Part shown: piece by piece, positions 38,908 to 47,930 of the stretch
How positions within the stretch are numbered: the stretch's first letter is position 1
Layout: each line of letters opens with the position of its first letter
Assembly: GCF_025398315.1 (NCBI RefSeq)
Contig: NZ_JAODOQ010000001.1
Coordinates: forward strand, 4,154,001-4,218,000
Length of the DNA: 64,000 nucleotides
From: Shewanella phaeophyticola
Lineage (GTDB): Bacteria; Pseudomonadota; Gammaproteobacteria; Enterobacterales; Shewanellaceae
Direction of reading: 5' to 3'
Notes under the pieces: generated by a model
The model's input: the letters and a program-made list of their open reading frames with translations, nothing else
Database searches by the model: none
Told to the model about the DNA's origin: nothing
Program-made: the position numbers and the translations under genes

Positions 38908-39971
38908 CTAACCTCGTAATTGTCCCCACTGCTGATGCAATTGCGTGGGGATAAAACTCCACGCCAAAATACGAGTCACTTTATTGCCTTGAAGTACATT
39001 TCAATGGTTTTCACCTCAACAGCATGTATTTGCTTAAGCAACTGATAACACGACTTAAGATTGTCTGATTTCGATACTAACGAAGTAAACCACAGCACTT
39101 GGCTGCCAAATGCTTTACTTTGGTTGATCATATTCGCTAAAAATTGTTGCTCGCCACCATCGCACCACAGCTCAGCTTTTTGCCCACCAAAATTCAACTT
39201 AGGATGAGTTTGTGCTGCAGATAAATTACTTGAGGTTTTGCCGTGTTTTTGTTGTTGGCTTTTAGCGAGATTAGTCACCTTACGCAAAGTACCTGCGGAG
39301 GCTTCGGCTAAAGAACGATGAAAAGGCGGGTTACACATGGTGACATCAAAACGTTCGTTTTTAGTAATAATGCCATTAAAAATAGCCTGAGGGTCGGGTT
39401 GCAACCTTAGTTGTAAGTTTGCAGCAATATCAGGGTTTTGCTTGGCAATATGAGCCACGTTATCAATCGAAGCGGGATCAATATCTGAAGCAACAAATTG
39501 CCAACCATAGGTGGTAATCCCCAACAAAGGATAAATACCATTGGCACCGGTACCAATATCTAACGCCCGTATTCCTGCTCCACGTTTAATGTGACCTTTT
39601 AATGCTAATAAGTCAGCAATGTAGTGTAAGTAATCCACACGTCCAGGCACTGGCGGGCATAAATATCCTGACGGAATATCCCAGGCGTTAATATTGTATT
39701 CACTGAGCAGCAACGCCGCATTTAACGCCTTAACTGCTTGAGGGTCGGCAAAGTCGATTGATGAATTACCATAAGGGTTAGGCCGCACAAAAGCGGCTAA
39801 TGATGGCATTACACTAACTAACTTATCAAAATCATAGCCATGCTGGTGAGCGTTACGAGGGTGTAACGTTTTGATTATGGCTTTTTTCTGTGGTGCTTTT
39901 TTCTGTGCCGTTGGCGAGCGTTTAGCCGTAGGTTGCTTAGCTCGGCCAACACGAGATTTGGGATAGGTCAT
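38908..39971 (-). pseudogene. rlmF: 23S rRNA (adenine-1618-N6)-methyltransferase RlmF, C-terminus frame-broken at 38991
   Basis: RlmF methylates A1618 of 23S rRNA. The basic N-terminus is followed by LHPRNAHQHGYDFDKLVSVM, the SAM motif ALDIGTGANGIYPLLG and the catalytic MCNPPFHRSLAEASAG. An open frame ends at 38976 after IEMYFKAIK, looking complete, but E. coli RlmF continues EMAQGQKQSRFIAWTF. The next frame here gives QGNKVTRILAWSFIPTQLHQ and stops at 38908. Observed ATGTACTTCAAGG stands for expected ATGGCCCAAGG, a two-base gain at GGCCC. The true protein is therefore 353 residues. The start overlaps the upstream gene's stop (TAATG). Confidence 0.9.
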
Positions 39972-40369
39972 TAATCGTATAAGTATTTGGTGAACAGTAA
40001 ATTAACCACAATTGCACGGCCAACTTCTTGCTCCATTAAACGGTTAACGGTTTCATAGCATTCACGGCGAATTTCTTCTCGGCCAGAAAGCGATTTCACT
40101 TTATCTTCAGACTGGTTACCCAGAATTTCAACGATGGCCGAACGTAAAAGTGGATCATGGTGCTCTAAACTCACAAGATCATTAGGATCTTTTACCATCA
40201 ACTCAACACTGATCTTAACAAAACCTAATTTTTTACGATTAGAAATATAATTAGTCACGATATCAGGCTCAAAGCCATAATATGCGTAATCTTCAACACC
40301 TTCATCTGCCGCATTGACGTTTAATGAAACACAGCACCAAATAACTAACGTAAAAAACCATTTTTTCAT
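39971..40369 (-). CDS. FliL-like secreted protein
   Basis: The protein from ATG 40369 has 132 residues: signal peptide KWFFTLVIWCCVSLNVNA, then DYAYYGFEPDIVTNYISNRK and LGFVKISVELMVKDPNDLVS, then HDPLLRSAIVEILGNQSEDK. The pattern of a membrane-proximal domain with P-D-I-V-T-N-Y and R-x-x-I-V-x-I-L matches the FliL family. It is not near flagellar genes, so it is a stray paralogue. The frame opens further upstream (40423) but the leader then precedes the signal peptide unnaturally. Coupled to rlmF by a TAATG overlap. Confidence 0.8.
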   Translation of the reverse strand: MKKWFFTLVIWCCVSLNVNAADEGVEDYAYYGFEPDIVTNYISNRKKLGFVKISVELMVKDPNDLVSLEHHDPLLRSAIVEILGNQSEDKVKSLSGREEIRRECYETVNRLMEQEVGRAIVVNLLFTKYLYD

Positions 40370-40495
40370 AATAAGAGACACTCCTAAAGATGTAACGTTA
40401 ATTAAATCGGCCATGTTGTACACACCTTGAGGCGTGTTTGGTGATTCACGACATGATAGACTATTGCCGTTGAGGTATATTGTAACGAGTTTTAG

Positions 40496-41062
40496 ATGAA
40501 CGTGACCAGTGTTAGCTTTCCATATGGTGAATCAATTCATTGGTTTTCGCCACAAAAAATCGATTCCTTGCCCGATAACCAACTCAAAGACTGGTTATTA
40601 GCACCAGGTAGTTTAACCCAACGCCTTAAAAACCATTGTCGCCATTTTGAAGTCAAAGTCCTTGGGGAGCACTTGCTTTCACCTCTTGAACATGAGTTTC
40701 CAAGCCACAATGAACCGGTATGGATCCGTGAAGTACTATTATGCCTTGATGGCTCACCCTGGGTGTTTGCTCGCACATTGATCCCACAAAATATTTTACA
40801 CACTCAACACCATCATTTTCAGGGTTTAGGTGTTCGTCCGCTTGGAGAAGTATTATTTACCAGCCCAGATATTACTCCAGGCGATATCGAAGTAGCCCAG
40901 TTCGAAACCTGTGGCAGACTTGCTGCATTAGCCACAAGCCTTGACCAGCATGTGACATCGAGTTTATGGGGGCGAAGACGCTATTTTAATTTACTTGATT
41001 CACAACTGATCGTTAGCGAGATTTTTTTACCCGCAGCAGTTGAGTACATCAATCAGTATTAA
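40496..41062 (+). CDS. ubiC: Chorismate--pyruvate lyase UbiC
   Basis: UbiC makes 4-hydroxybenzoate from chorismate, the first step of ubiquinone synthesis. The 188-residue protein has WLLAPGSLTQRLKNHCRHFE near residue 31, VWIREVLLCLDGSPWVFART (about 76-95, conserved Arg) and LGVRPLGEVLFTSP, then TCGRLAALATSL. UbiA would be expected near but is not seen; the next gene is convergent. It starts directly after a short TGTAACGAG leader and ends before a bidirectional terminator. Confidence 0.92.
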   Translation: MNVTSVSFPYGESIHWFSPQKIDSLPDNQLKDWLLAPGSLTQRLKNHCRHFEVKVLGEHLLSPLEHEFPSHNEPVWIREVLLCLDGSPWVFARTLIPQNILHTQHHHFQGLGVRPLGEVLFTSPDITPGDIEVAQFETCGRLAALATSLDQHVTSSLWGRRRYFNLLDSQLIVSEIFLPAAVEYINQY

Positions 41063-41075
41063 ACCGCACAGCAAT

Positions 41076-41109
41076 AAAAAAGCCCATTATGTTAAGTAAT
41101 GGGCTTTTT
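41076..41109. terminator. Bidirectional terminator between ubiC and the M6 peptidase gene
   Basis: AAAAAGCCCATTA and TAATGGGCTTTTT form a 13-bp stem around TGTTAAG, with A and T runs that serve both convergent genes. Confidence 0.9.
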
Positions 41110-41133
41110 ATTGGTGGTGTCGATAATCTATAT

Positions 41134-44001
41134 TTACACGGTTTGAGTCAGCTTACGATATCCACCAACAAGTGACAGTAGCATCAAACTTAACCAACCT
41201 AAACTACCGCCACTACTGCTACTGTCAGTAGATGTGGTCTCTGTAGGCGTAGTGGTAGTAGGCGTGGTAGCAAGCGTAATCGTCACATTTTGACTAACCG
41301 TTGACTCATTGCCTAATGAGTCTGTAGCGACTAATGTCACCGCATAAGTGCCACTCTGGGTGTAAGTGTAGCTCGGGTTTTTTACCGTACTTGAGGCACT
41401 TCCATCGCCAAAATCCCAAAGGTAGGTGAGCCCACCAAAGCCTTCGGTTGAACTGTTTGTCACACTGACACTGGCATCAGTTTGAGTTAACGTAAACGCG
41501 GCAACAGGCAATATGACCACTCGTATGTTTTCTGTGGCGGTTACCGTATTACCCGCACTGTCTTTCACTACCAAGCTCACGTCATAATCACCTGATTGTG
41601 CGTAAGTATAAGTGGGGGCGGTATCTGTGCTAGTGGCATTATCACCAAAAGACCAAGCATAGGTGTAGTCACTGCCACCAGTAACCTCAGCACTAAAACT
41701 CACATCAGCACCGTTTACTTGTGCGCTAATCTCTGCAGTAAGCGTCACTTCAGGTAAAACACTGCTGTCAGCTAATGCAAATTCAACGGTTGCCGTACTG
41801 CTATCGGAGGCTTGCTCAGTTACCTGCATGGTTAACCCTAACTCAGGTAATATCATGCCGGCTTGTGGCTTAAGTGGCGCGCTGTAATCTCGGCTGTCAT
41901 CAAATAATGACTCAGCACCTAAAGATGTATCGCCAGAGTAACTACTTTGAGCATACAAGCTAAAGGTCGCATCACGAATTTGCACGTCGGTACTGCGGGT
42001 ACCGATAAGGTTTTGATCGGCGTCAATCACCCCGATTAAACCTTCACCAGGGTGTTCTGAAACATTATTATCAACTTGGTTAAAGTTCTCTAACCATAGT
42101 AATACACCCGGTTCGTATTTTTCATAAAACAATCCACCATCAACACCTTGATGACTGCGAAGCTGGACAATATAACGTCTTGCTTTACCAGGACGACTAT
42201 CATCAATACGGCTAAAACCGGATAAAGTTGCAACACCGCTAGCCTCAGCGCCATCAACATAAAATGCGTTACCTTGATTGGTCAGTTGAATGTCATCAAT
42301 CGCCATACCATAGTCGCCAACGGCTTCATCGGTTTTATACACCATGCTGATTTGAACGGTGCGTCCAGCATAAGCACTAAGGTCAAAGCTAAGATCAACC
42401 CAGGATTCTGTACCCGTTGCAGTGTTGATATCACTTGATTGGCCTGTAATGTAGTTTTTTACACTAGGGAAAATAGCATTAGTTGTGGTGGTGTAGTTAC
42501 CAGCAATAGCCACACTGTCGACCATCACTTGCACATAATCATAATCAACTTCGATATTCCAATGCGCTTTAAATGTCAGTGCTAATGGCGTATCTAGCGG
42601 CAAGGTAACATCAAATGACATCGCATTACTGACCATGTTGCCTTGGCCAGAATAATATTGGTACTCGCCACTGAAAGGAGCGGTAAAGGCAATATCCTCA
42701 GCGGGTAAGGCTATCGATAGCTGGTTTACAGCATCGGCATTAACCGCATGATTTAACTGCACAGCAGTACCACTGCTGGTTAAATCGGCTAGAGCAATAT
42801 TTTGCTCGTTAACCCATTTACCTTTATATTTTTGCTGAAGGTATGATCTCGCATATGGGCTAAAGCCACTTGGCTGAGCCCCGGCAATGCTCCCTGTCCA
42901 ACTGCCGCCAGACATTAACGACCAGGCGCCTACGGGTGAACCATCGCCACTGTAAGTGAGATCATATTCATCGGGTAAACCTAAATCATGGCCAAACTCA
43001 TGGGTACAGACACCGGCAGCAGAGTCGATAGGTTGCACGGTATAACCAAATACTTTAAGGCCACCACGCCCAGGTATGGTATAACCGGTAGTGCTGGTAT
43101 CAACATAATAGCGATGCGACCAAATAGCATCATCGGCCAATACACCGCCACCCGCTTCTTCACCAATACTTGAGTGAAACAGCATCACATGGTCAATGAT
43201 GCCGTCGGCTTCATCGTAATTACCGTCGCCATCTAAGTCGTATGGATCTTCTACATCATAAGTTGCTAATTCGGCATCGGTCATATCGGCAACCGCTTTA
43301 ACAACCGCCTCTTTAACTAATTCAGGCACGGCTTGATCATCTTCGTCAGCATTATTGGCACCATAATATGCCGCGTTATTGTCTGCTGTAATCCAACCTT
43401 TCACGTCACCGGTAAAAAAGAAACTCTCGCCCGATACAGCCTGAAAATATTGATACGCCGACTGTAACGTTTCATTATTGGGTCCAGTAAAACCAGTCTC
43501 TGAGAACAACAATTGCTGGTAATGTGATGCGGGGTAACTGCTGTAATACATCGCAGTATCGCCAGATTCAAGCTGGTTAGCATCGTAAGGTAAATCAGGA
43601 AAGTCCACCAGCACAGCCAACACTTTAACCGTTTTAGTGATATCTTGGTCAGCCTGAACGGTGTTATTTGAGGCCACATATTGAGCCGTTTTACTGCTAC
43701 TAATTGACTGTGATAACTGATTAAGACGCGCTTGCTCAGCTTTGACTTCAATGGCTGCGGGTTTAAACGTGGCATCACGACCGCGGCTCACAAATGCTTC
43801 TACAGCAGCTTGTTTTTCTGCATCACTGGCATCTGCCGCTAATTCACCGCGTTTAATTAACCAATACAATACTTGCTGTTCATTGATGATAGCGCCATCG
43901 GTTGGCGTGCCCGTTTGCGGCGCGGCTACCGCGGCCATACTGCTGCATGCAAGCAACAAGCTAGAAACAGCAACCCCTTGATATTTAGTTAACTTACTCA
44001 T
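41134..44001 (-). CDS. Secreted M6-type metallopeptidase (immune inhibitor A family) with PKD repeats and GlyGly-CTERM
   Basis: The 955-residue protein has a signal peptide (SSLLLACSSMAAVAA), a propeptide, and an M6 catalytic domain with the zinc motif CTHEFGHDLGLPDEYD (HExxH, near residue 331). A MAM/jelly-roll-like part follows (SWVDLSFDLSAYAGRTVQI). Two PKD domains come later (YAWSFGDNATSTDTAPTYTY and YLWDFGDGSASSTVKNPSYT). The end is a Thr/Ser linker and SSSGGSLGWLSLMLLSLVGG plus YRK, a GlyGly-CTERM signal cleaved by rhombosortase in Shewanella and Vibrio. It is probably displayed or released from the surface. It is coupled to the lipoprotein gene upstream (TAATG). Confidence 0.93.
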   Translation of the reverse strand: MSKLTKYQGVAVSSLLLACSSMAAVAAPQTGTPTDGAIINEQQVLYWLIKRGELAADASDAEKQAAVEAFVSRGRDATFKPAAIEVKAEQARLNQLSQSISSSKTAQYVASNNTVQADQDITKTVKVLAVLVDFPDLPYDANQLESGDTAMYYSSYPASHYQQLLFSETGFTGPNNETLQSAYQYFQAVSGESFFFTGDVKGWITADNNAAYYGANNADEDDQAVPELVKEAVVKAVADMTDAELATYDVEDPYDLDGDGNYDEADGIIDHVMLFHSSIGEEAGGGVLADDAIWSHRYYVDTSTTGYTIPGRGGLKVFGYTVQPIDSAAGVCTHEFGHDLGLPDEYDLTYSGDGSPVGAWSLMSGGSWTGSIAGAQPSGFSPYARSYLQQKYKGKWVNEQNIALADLTSSGTAVQLNHAVNADAVNQLSIALPAEDIAFTAPFSGEYQYYSGQGNMVSNAMSFDVTLPLDTPLALTFKAHWNIEVDYDYVQVMVDSVAIAGNYTTTTNAIFPSVKNYITGQSSDINTATGTESWVDLSFDLSAYAGRTVQISMVYKTDEAVGDYGMAIDDIQLTNQGNAFYVDGAEASGVATLSGFSRIDDSRPGKARRYIVQLRSHQGVDGGLFYEKYEPGVLLWLENFNQVDNNVSEHPGEGLIGVIDADQNLIGTRSTDVQIRDATFSLYAQSSYSGDTSLGAESLFDDSRDYSAPLKPQAGMILPELGLTMQVTEQASDSSTATVEFALADSSVLPEVTLTAEISAQVNGADVSFSAEVTGGSDYTYAWSFGDNATSTDTAPTYTYAQSGDYDVSLVVKDSAGNTVTATENIRVVILPVAAFTLTQTDASVSVTNSSTEGFGGLTYLWDFGDGSASSTVKNPSYTYTQSGTYAVTLVATDSLGNESTVSQNVTITLATTPTTTTPTETTSTDSSSSGGSLGWLSLMLLSLVGGYRKLTQTV

Positions 44002-44309
44002 TACGACTTACCTGTATTTGGTGTAGGTTTGTGGCATTTTTCAAATGCTTTTTGACGCTTAGCAATATAGTCGGCAACCGTTTTATCTATTTGTGCCTGA
44101 TCCATATCGTCAGTAATTATTCCTTTGGCGCGCAAGTTTGCAATTAACTTGCTGCGATCTCGTATCGGCGGCATACCACTAGGATCGCAATCTTTAATGA
44201 TAGGTTTGGTGGCCACTTCGGCGACCTGTTTGTCAGTTTGCGTCTCAGTCACTTGATGTTGGCAACCCAGCAAGCTTAACAGTCCCAACATAATCAAAAT
44301 ATATTTCAT
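44001..44309 (-). CDS. Small lipoprotein upstream of the M6 peptidase
   Basis: The 102-residue protein starts MKYILIMLGLLSLLGCQHQV; LSLLGC is a lipobox, so Cys 16 becomes the lipidated N-terminus. The mature part is hydrophilic, with KPIIKDCDPSGMPPIRDRSK and helical ITDDMDQAQIDKTVADYIAK. Two further Cys could form a disulfide. Its stop overlaps the peptidase start, so the pair is co-translated; a helper role for the peptidase is an inference from this coupling only. No family recognised. Confidence 0.8.
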   Translation of the reverse strand: MKYILIMLGLLSLLGCQHQVTETQTDKQVAEVATKPIIKDCDPSGMPPIRDRSKLIANLRAKGIITDDMDQAQIDKTVADYIAKRQKAFEKCHKPTPNTGKS

Positions 44310-44437
44310 ATATCACCCCAACCCATAATTACATGACATTAACAGTTGCAACGATAGACTTACAATTAAACTTAGACATTGTTTAATGTTTGATGACTGT
44401 TCGATTAAAAAGTAGTAAATAAATCATTAAGAGGGCT

Positions 44438-44474
44438 TAACAAAACAAAAAAACCGACTCATAAAGTCGGTTTT
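44438..44474 (-). terminator. Intrinsic terminator after yhgN
   Basis: On the minus strand AAAACCGACT/AGTCGGTTTT with a 5-base loop is followed by TTTTTTTGTTTTG. It is 18 bases after the yhgN stop. Confidence 0.88.
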
Positions 44475-44492
44475 AAAAGTGATTTCGGTCGA

Positions 44493-45089
44493 TTAACCTG
44501 TGGTGTGGTTAATATAGTTTGAAATGCCATCGAGTAACATTTGCACCGATATCATCACCAGCACCATCCCCATCAATCGCTCAACAGCAGTTAACCCTTT
44601 TTCGCCTAATAAACGGGTAAATAATTTGTAAAACATCAAAATAAACGCACTTAAAGCCCATGCAGACACTAAAGCAATAGTCCAATCCATCATTCGGCTG
44701 CTATCGGTATGCGCTAATAAAATCAACGCGGCCAAAATAGACGAGCCAGCCATTAACGGAATGGCCATTGGCACAATAAACGGCTCTTCACCCGCAGCTA
44801 AGCCTGCTACACCACCTGGTGATGGAAAAATCATTTTAATCGCAATTAAAAATAGAATAATCCCGCCGGCAATGCTGACAGATTCTGAACGCAAATTAAG
44901 AAAATTCAAGATAGCTTCGCCAGCGAACAAGAATGACAACATGATAACTAGCGCAAATAACAATTCACGGATTAACACTCTGCGGCGCTTTTTAGGATCT
45001 ATGTGGCGCAATATGGAGGCAAAAATCGGTAAATTACCGAGGGGATCCATAATCAGAAATAACATCACAGCAGCAGAAAAAATATCCAT
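44493..45089 (-). CDS. yhgN: MarC family membrane protein YhgN
   Basis: The six-helix inner-membrane protein is of the MarC family; despite the name it is not a proven antibiotic transporter. I start at ATG 45089 (MDIFSAAVMLFLIMDPLGNL), since the TTG at 45095 is only two codons upstream. Family marks: FLFAGEAILNFLNLRSESVS, IAGGIILFLIAIKMIFPSP and AGEEPFIVPMAIPLMAGSSI. E. coli YhgN has AGP where this has AGS (codon TCG, expected CCG). The base change makes GGCCC into GGCTC, the same change that makes TGGGCC into TGAGCC elsewhere, so this Ser may be an error. 198 residues. Confidence 0.92.
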   Translation of the reverse strand: MDIFSAAVMLFLIMDPLGNLPIFASILRHIDPKKRRRVLIRELLFALVIMLSFLFAGEAILNFLNLRSESVSIAGGIILFLIAIKMIFPSPGGVAGLAAGEEPFIVPMAIPLMAGSSILAALILLAHTDSSRMMDWTIALVSAWALSAFILMFYKLFTRLLGEKGLTAVERLMGMVLVMISVQMLLDGISNYINHTTG

Positions 45090-45353
45090 GGACAACTATC
45101 TTTTAATTTGTAAAACAATGACGATATTGTATACCGAAAGAGTCACAACAATCGACGTAATGAGTCAGATATTCGTTTAATCTGTTTCCATTAGCACAGT
45201 CCTCTACCTTCACTGTGGCCTATGGCTGACTATCGAGCATTGCTTGCATTATCTGTTTTAAGTAAATTTTTCAGCTTGCGCTATTCGCACGCTACAACAT
45301 AATTGAAAAATGTTATACTGCATCGTTTTTTTTCGATTGAACTCTTGGATAAC

Positions 45354-46940
45354 ATGCTCTATCTCATCGCTAGTTGTATCGCATTATTATTTGGTCACTT
45401 TTTTACCGTTACTTTTCATCGGGAAGCGGGCTACAAAAAGGCTTAGACGGGTTTATATTTGTCTCGCTAGGTGGGCTAGTGCTCATCCATATATTGCCAG
45501 AACTGCTCGAACACGGCGGATTTATCACACTGTTTTTTGTGTTGCTCGGTGTTTGAGGGCCTACTGCCAGCGAAAAACTGTTTCATCGATATTCAGACAT
45601 TACCCATAATATTACTTTAACCCTCGGTATTGGCGGGCTGTTACTGCACACGATTACCGATGGTGGTGCAATGATACTAGCACAACAAGAAGGCAACTCT
45701 ATTCTACTGGCCTTGGGCGTGATTATGCACCGTTTACCTGTCGGTGTGGCTATTTGGTGGCTATTAAAGCCGCAAGTGGGAACCCATTGGGCCAGTATAG
45801 TGTTAGCGGCAATGATGTTACTCACCGCAGCAGGCTATTTTGCTGGTGAGCAGTTATTAATTCAATTAAGCCTGGAAAATACGGTTTATTTACAAGCATT
45901 TGTGACCGGCTCAATTTTACATGTTGTACTACATCAACCTCATGGTCACCAGCACGAAGACAAGCAAGGAAAATATCAATACCAGGCAGGCATTGGCAGC
46001 TTACTGGGCTTAGGTTTGTTGGCACTATTATTGTTAATGGACACCGGAGGCCACGAGCATGCACATAATAACCATGGCTCTGAACAGTTTGTGAGCTGGT
46101 TATTAACCATTTCACCCATTTTATTAGCCAGCTATGTTATTGCGACTGTTCGATTTGCTATGGGTTTACGGCCATCTCATCACTCACTGGCTCTGCGCTG
46201 GTTACAACGCCTAGCAGGGCCTGAAGCTCTTTTGGTGACCTTACTTTTACTGGTACCTGGTTTGCCCTGTACCAGCTGTTCGGCTTATTGGCGATAGGTG
46301 TATTGATGACGGTGACTCAAGTTGAGATTACAGACCCACATCCTTCACAACCTAACTCGGCGCTGCGTTTTGGTTTTGGCCAACTCATTGACCGAAGCGC
46401 ACCTTGGATAATATTAAGTTTAGTATTAGCGAATTTAATTGGTCACCCATCCGTACCATTAGAAAACCCAGCGCTACAAGTATTCATTTTACTGCTGGTC
46501 TTTTTACCCATGCGCTTTTGTAACCTTGGCACTGTTATTTTAGCATTAGCTTTAGCTTACAGCGGCTGGAGTCAAATAGCCGTTGCCTTTACGTTATTAG
46601 CCGCACCAGTGCTCAGTATTGGTCAGTTAAAATTAATGAATTGGAAACAAGGCTTGATGTTAGGCGTTATTTTGTTGGCAGGGCTAATGGTAGCAGACCA
46701 AGTAACATTAAACTCAACAGCCACGTTAAATCTGCCAGATAGCGTCAATATGATTGGCTTGGTGGCGATAGCATTACTATTTGGCGCAAGCTTATTACGC
46801 CTTGGCCTCGTCAGTTTTTAAGTCGCTTGATGATTAATATAAAATCTGCGCCACATGACCATACAAAAGCTCATAACCATGGCCACCATCATGCACATGC
46901 TAAAGCTGATAACTCAGAGCACAATCATCAACATAAATAA
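45354..46940 (+). pseudogene. ZIP-like metal transporter/permease with His-rich C-terminus, broken at four sites
   Basis: ATG 45354 gives MLYLIASCIALLFG; then the frame shifts at 45393 (GGTCA for GGTCCA, restoring GPLFYRYFSSGSGLQKGLDG). A TGA lies at 45554 within TTTGAGGGCC (TGG expected). A shift near 46252 (GGTACC) and one at 46804 (GGCCT for GGCCCT, restoring RLGPRQFLSRLMINI) follow. HTITDGGAMILAQQ and ALGVIMHRLPVGVAIWW resemble the metal helices of ZIP transporters. Loops carry His clusters: HQPHGHQHEDKQ, GGHEHAHNNHG and the C-terminal HDHTKAHNHGHHHAHAKADN. The repaired length is about 529 residues. Zinc or a similar metal is a likely substrate; this is inference. Confidence 0.8.
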
Positions 46941-46996
46941 CCCGTAAATAACATTTATGGTTATGATGGGGTTACCGTCCTTTAACGAGTAGCCCC

Positions 46997-47746
46997 ATGT
47001 GTATTTTGTTCGTTGCTATTGATGCCCACCCAGATTATCCACTGATTATTTGTGCCAATCGTGATGAGTTTCATCATAGAGCAACAGAACCCGCACATTG
47101 TTGGCCAACCACACCCGCCATCTATGCAGGGCAAGATAAACTTGCCGGCGGTACTTGGCTTGGAATGAATCAACTTGGCCAATTTGCAGGATTAACCAAT
47201 ATACGAGAAATGGAGCCGCAAGACGGTGTACGAAGTCGTGGTGAATTGGTCGTAAATGCGCTATGCACAACTGATATCACCCCTCAATGGTTAAGCGAAC
47301 ACGCCATCAACTACAATCCTTTCAATTTAGTGTTTCAACAACAGCAACAACTGTATTGCTTTAACAGTAAAACTTTGCAAACGACATTGTTGTCGCCAGG
47401 GTTTCATGCGGTGAGTAATGGTGCATTAGACGATGTATGGCCTAAAATGGCTAAAGGTCAGCAAGCACTTCAAAGTTACATATCCAAAACGGCTCAACCT
47501 GATGTGGAAGCCTTACGCACAATAATGCTCGACACCTCTCAACCAGCAGATGCAGATTTACCACAAACAGGCTTGAGCATGGAGTGGGAACGAAGACTGT
47601 CCTCTATTTTTATTCAACACGAAGAGTATGGCACCCGCTCAACCAGTATTTTGCTCAAACACCGAAGTGGCAGTATGACATTTTGTGAAACGCGTTATGA
47701 CGGTAAAGCGCGAAATCTCGGTTCGCAGCAATTTACACTGGGTTAA
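46997..47746 (+). CDS. NRDE family protein (TANGO2-like)
   Basis: The 249-residue protein starts MCILFVAIDAHPDYPLIICA, then NRDEFHHRATEPAHCWP (residues about 21-37), the NRDE motif that names the family, followed by GGTWLGMNQLGQFAGLTNIR and later FHAVSNGALDDVWPKM and THRSGSMTFCETRYDG-like sequence. Bacterial members have Cys at position 2, as here, and TANGO2 homologues have been linked to heme handling. hemN is the next gene downstream, which is suggestive but not proof of a link. Confidence 0.9.
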   Translation: MCILFVAIDAHPDYPLIICANRDEFHHRATEPAHCWPTTPAIYAGQDKLAGGTWLGMNQLGQFAGLTNIREMEPQDGVRSRGELVVNALCTTDITPQWLSEHAINYNPFNLVFQQQQQLYCFNSKTLQTTLLSPGFHAVSNGALDDVWPKMAKGQQALQSYISKTAQPDVEALRTIMLDTSQPADADLPQTGLSMEWERRLSSIFIQHEEYGTRSTSILLKHRSGSMTFCETRYDGKARNLGSQQFTLG

Positions 47747-47853
47747 CTTCAACATTTCACGCCAACAGACTGTGACATACTCCTCATTACTCACAAAATC
47801 TCATATCAGCGGGCGCTAAACTGCATGGGTTTAAACAAGCAACATTCATTTTT

Positions 47854-47867
47854 ACAACCTAGATCAA
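47854..47867 (+). promoter_or_regulatory. Candidate FNR/EtrA half-site upstream of hemN
   Basis: ACAACCTAGATCAA has a perfect right half (CTAGATCAA) of the TTGATCTAGATCAA consensus but a poor left half (ACAAC). hemN is oxygen-regulated by FNR in enterics, so it is plausible about 64 bases before the start codon. By eye only. Confidence 0.35.
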
Positions 47868-47930
47868 GTTAATTTGTTTACGAACATTGCATACTTCGTG
47901 TGTTGCTAATTTACCCCCGGAGGACACGCC

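Noticed and set aside
38921..38954. Hairpin TCCCCAC/GTGGGGA between fdhD and rlmF as a terminator
   Set aside because: It lies inside the extended rlmF coding sequence and has no T-run.
45310..45609. Alternative frame for the ZIP-like N-terminus
   Set aside because: It is Arg-rich and does not join to the rest; the repaired frame from 45354 gives the membrane protein.
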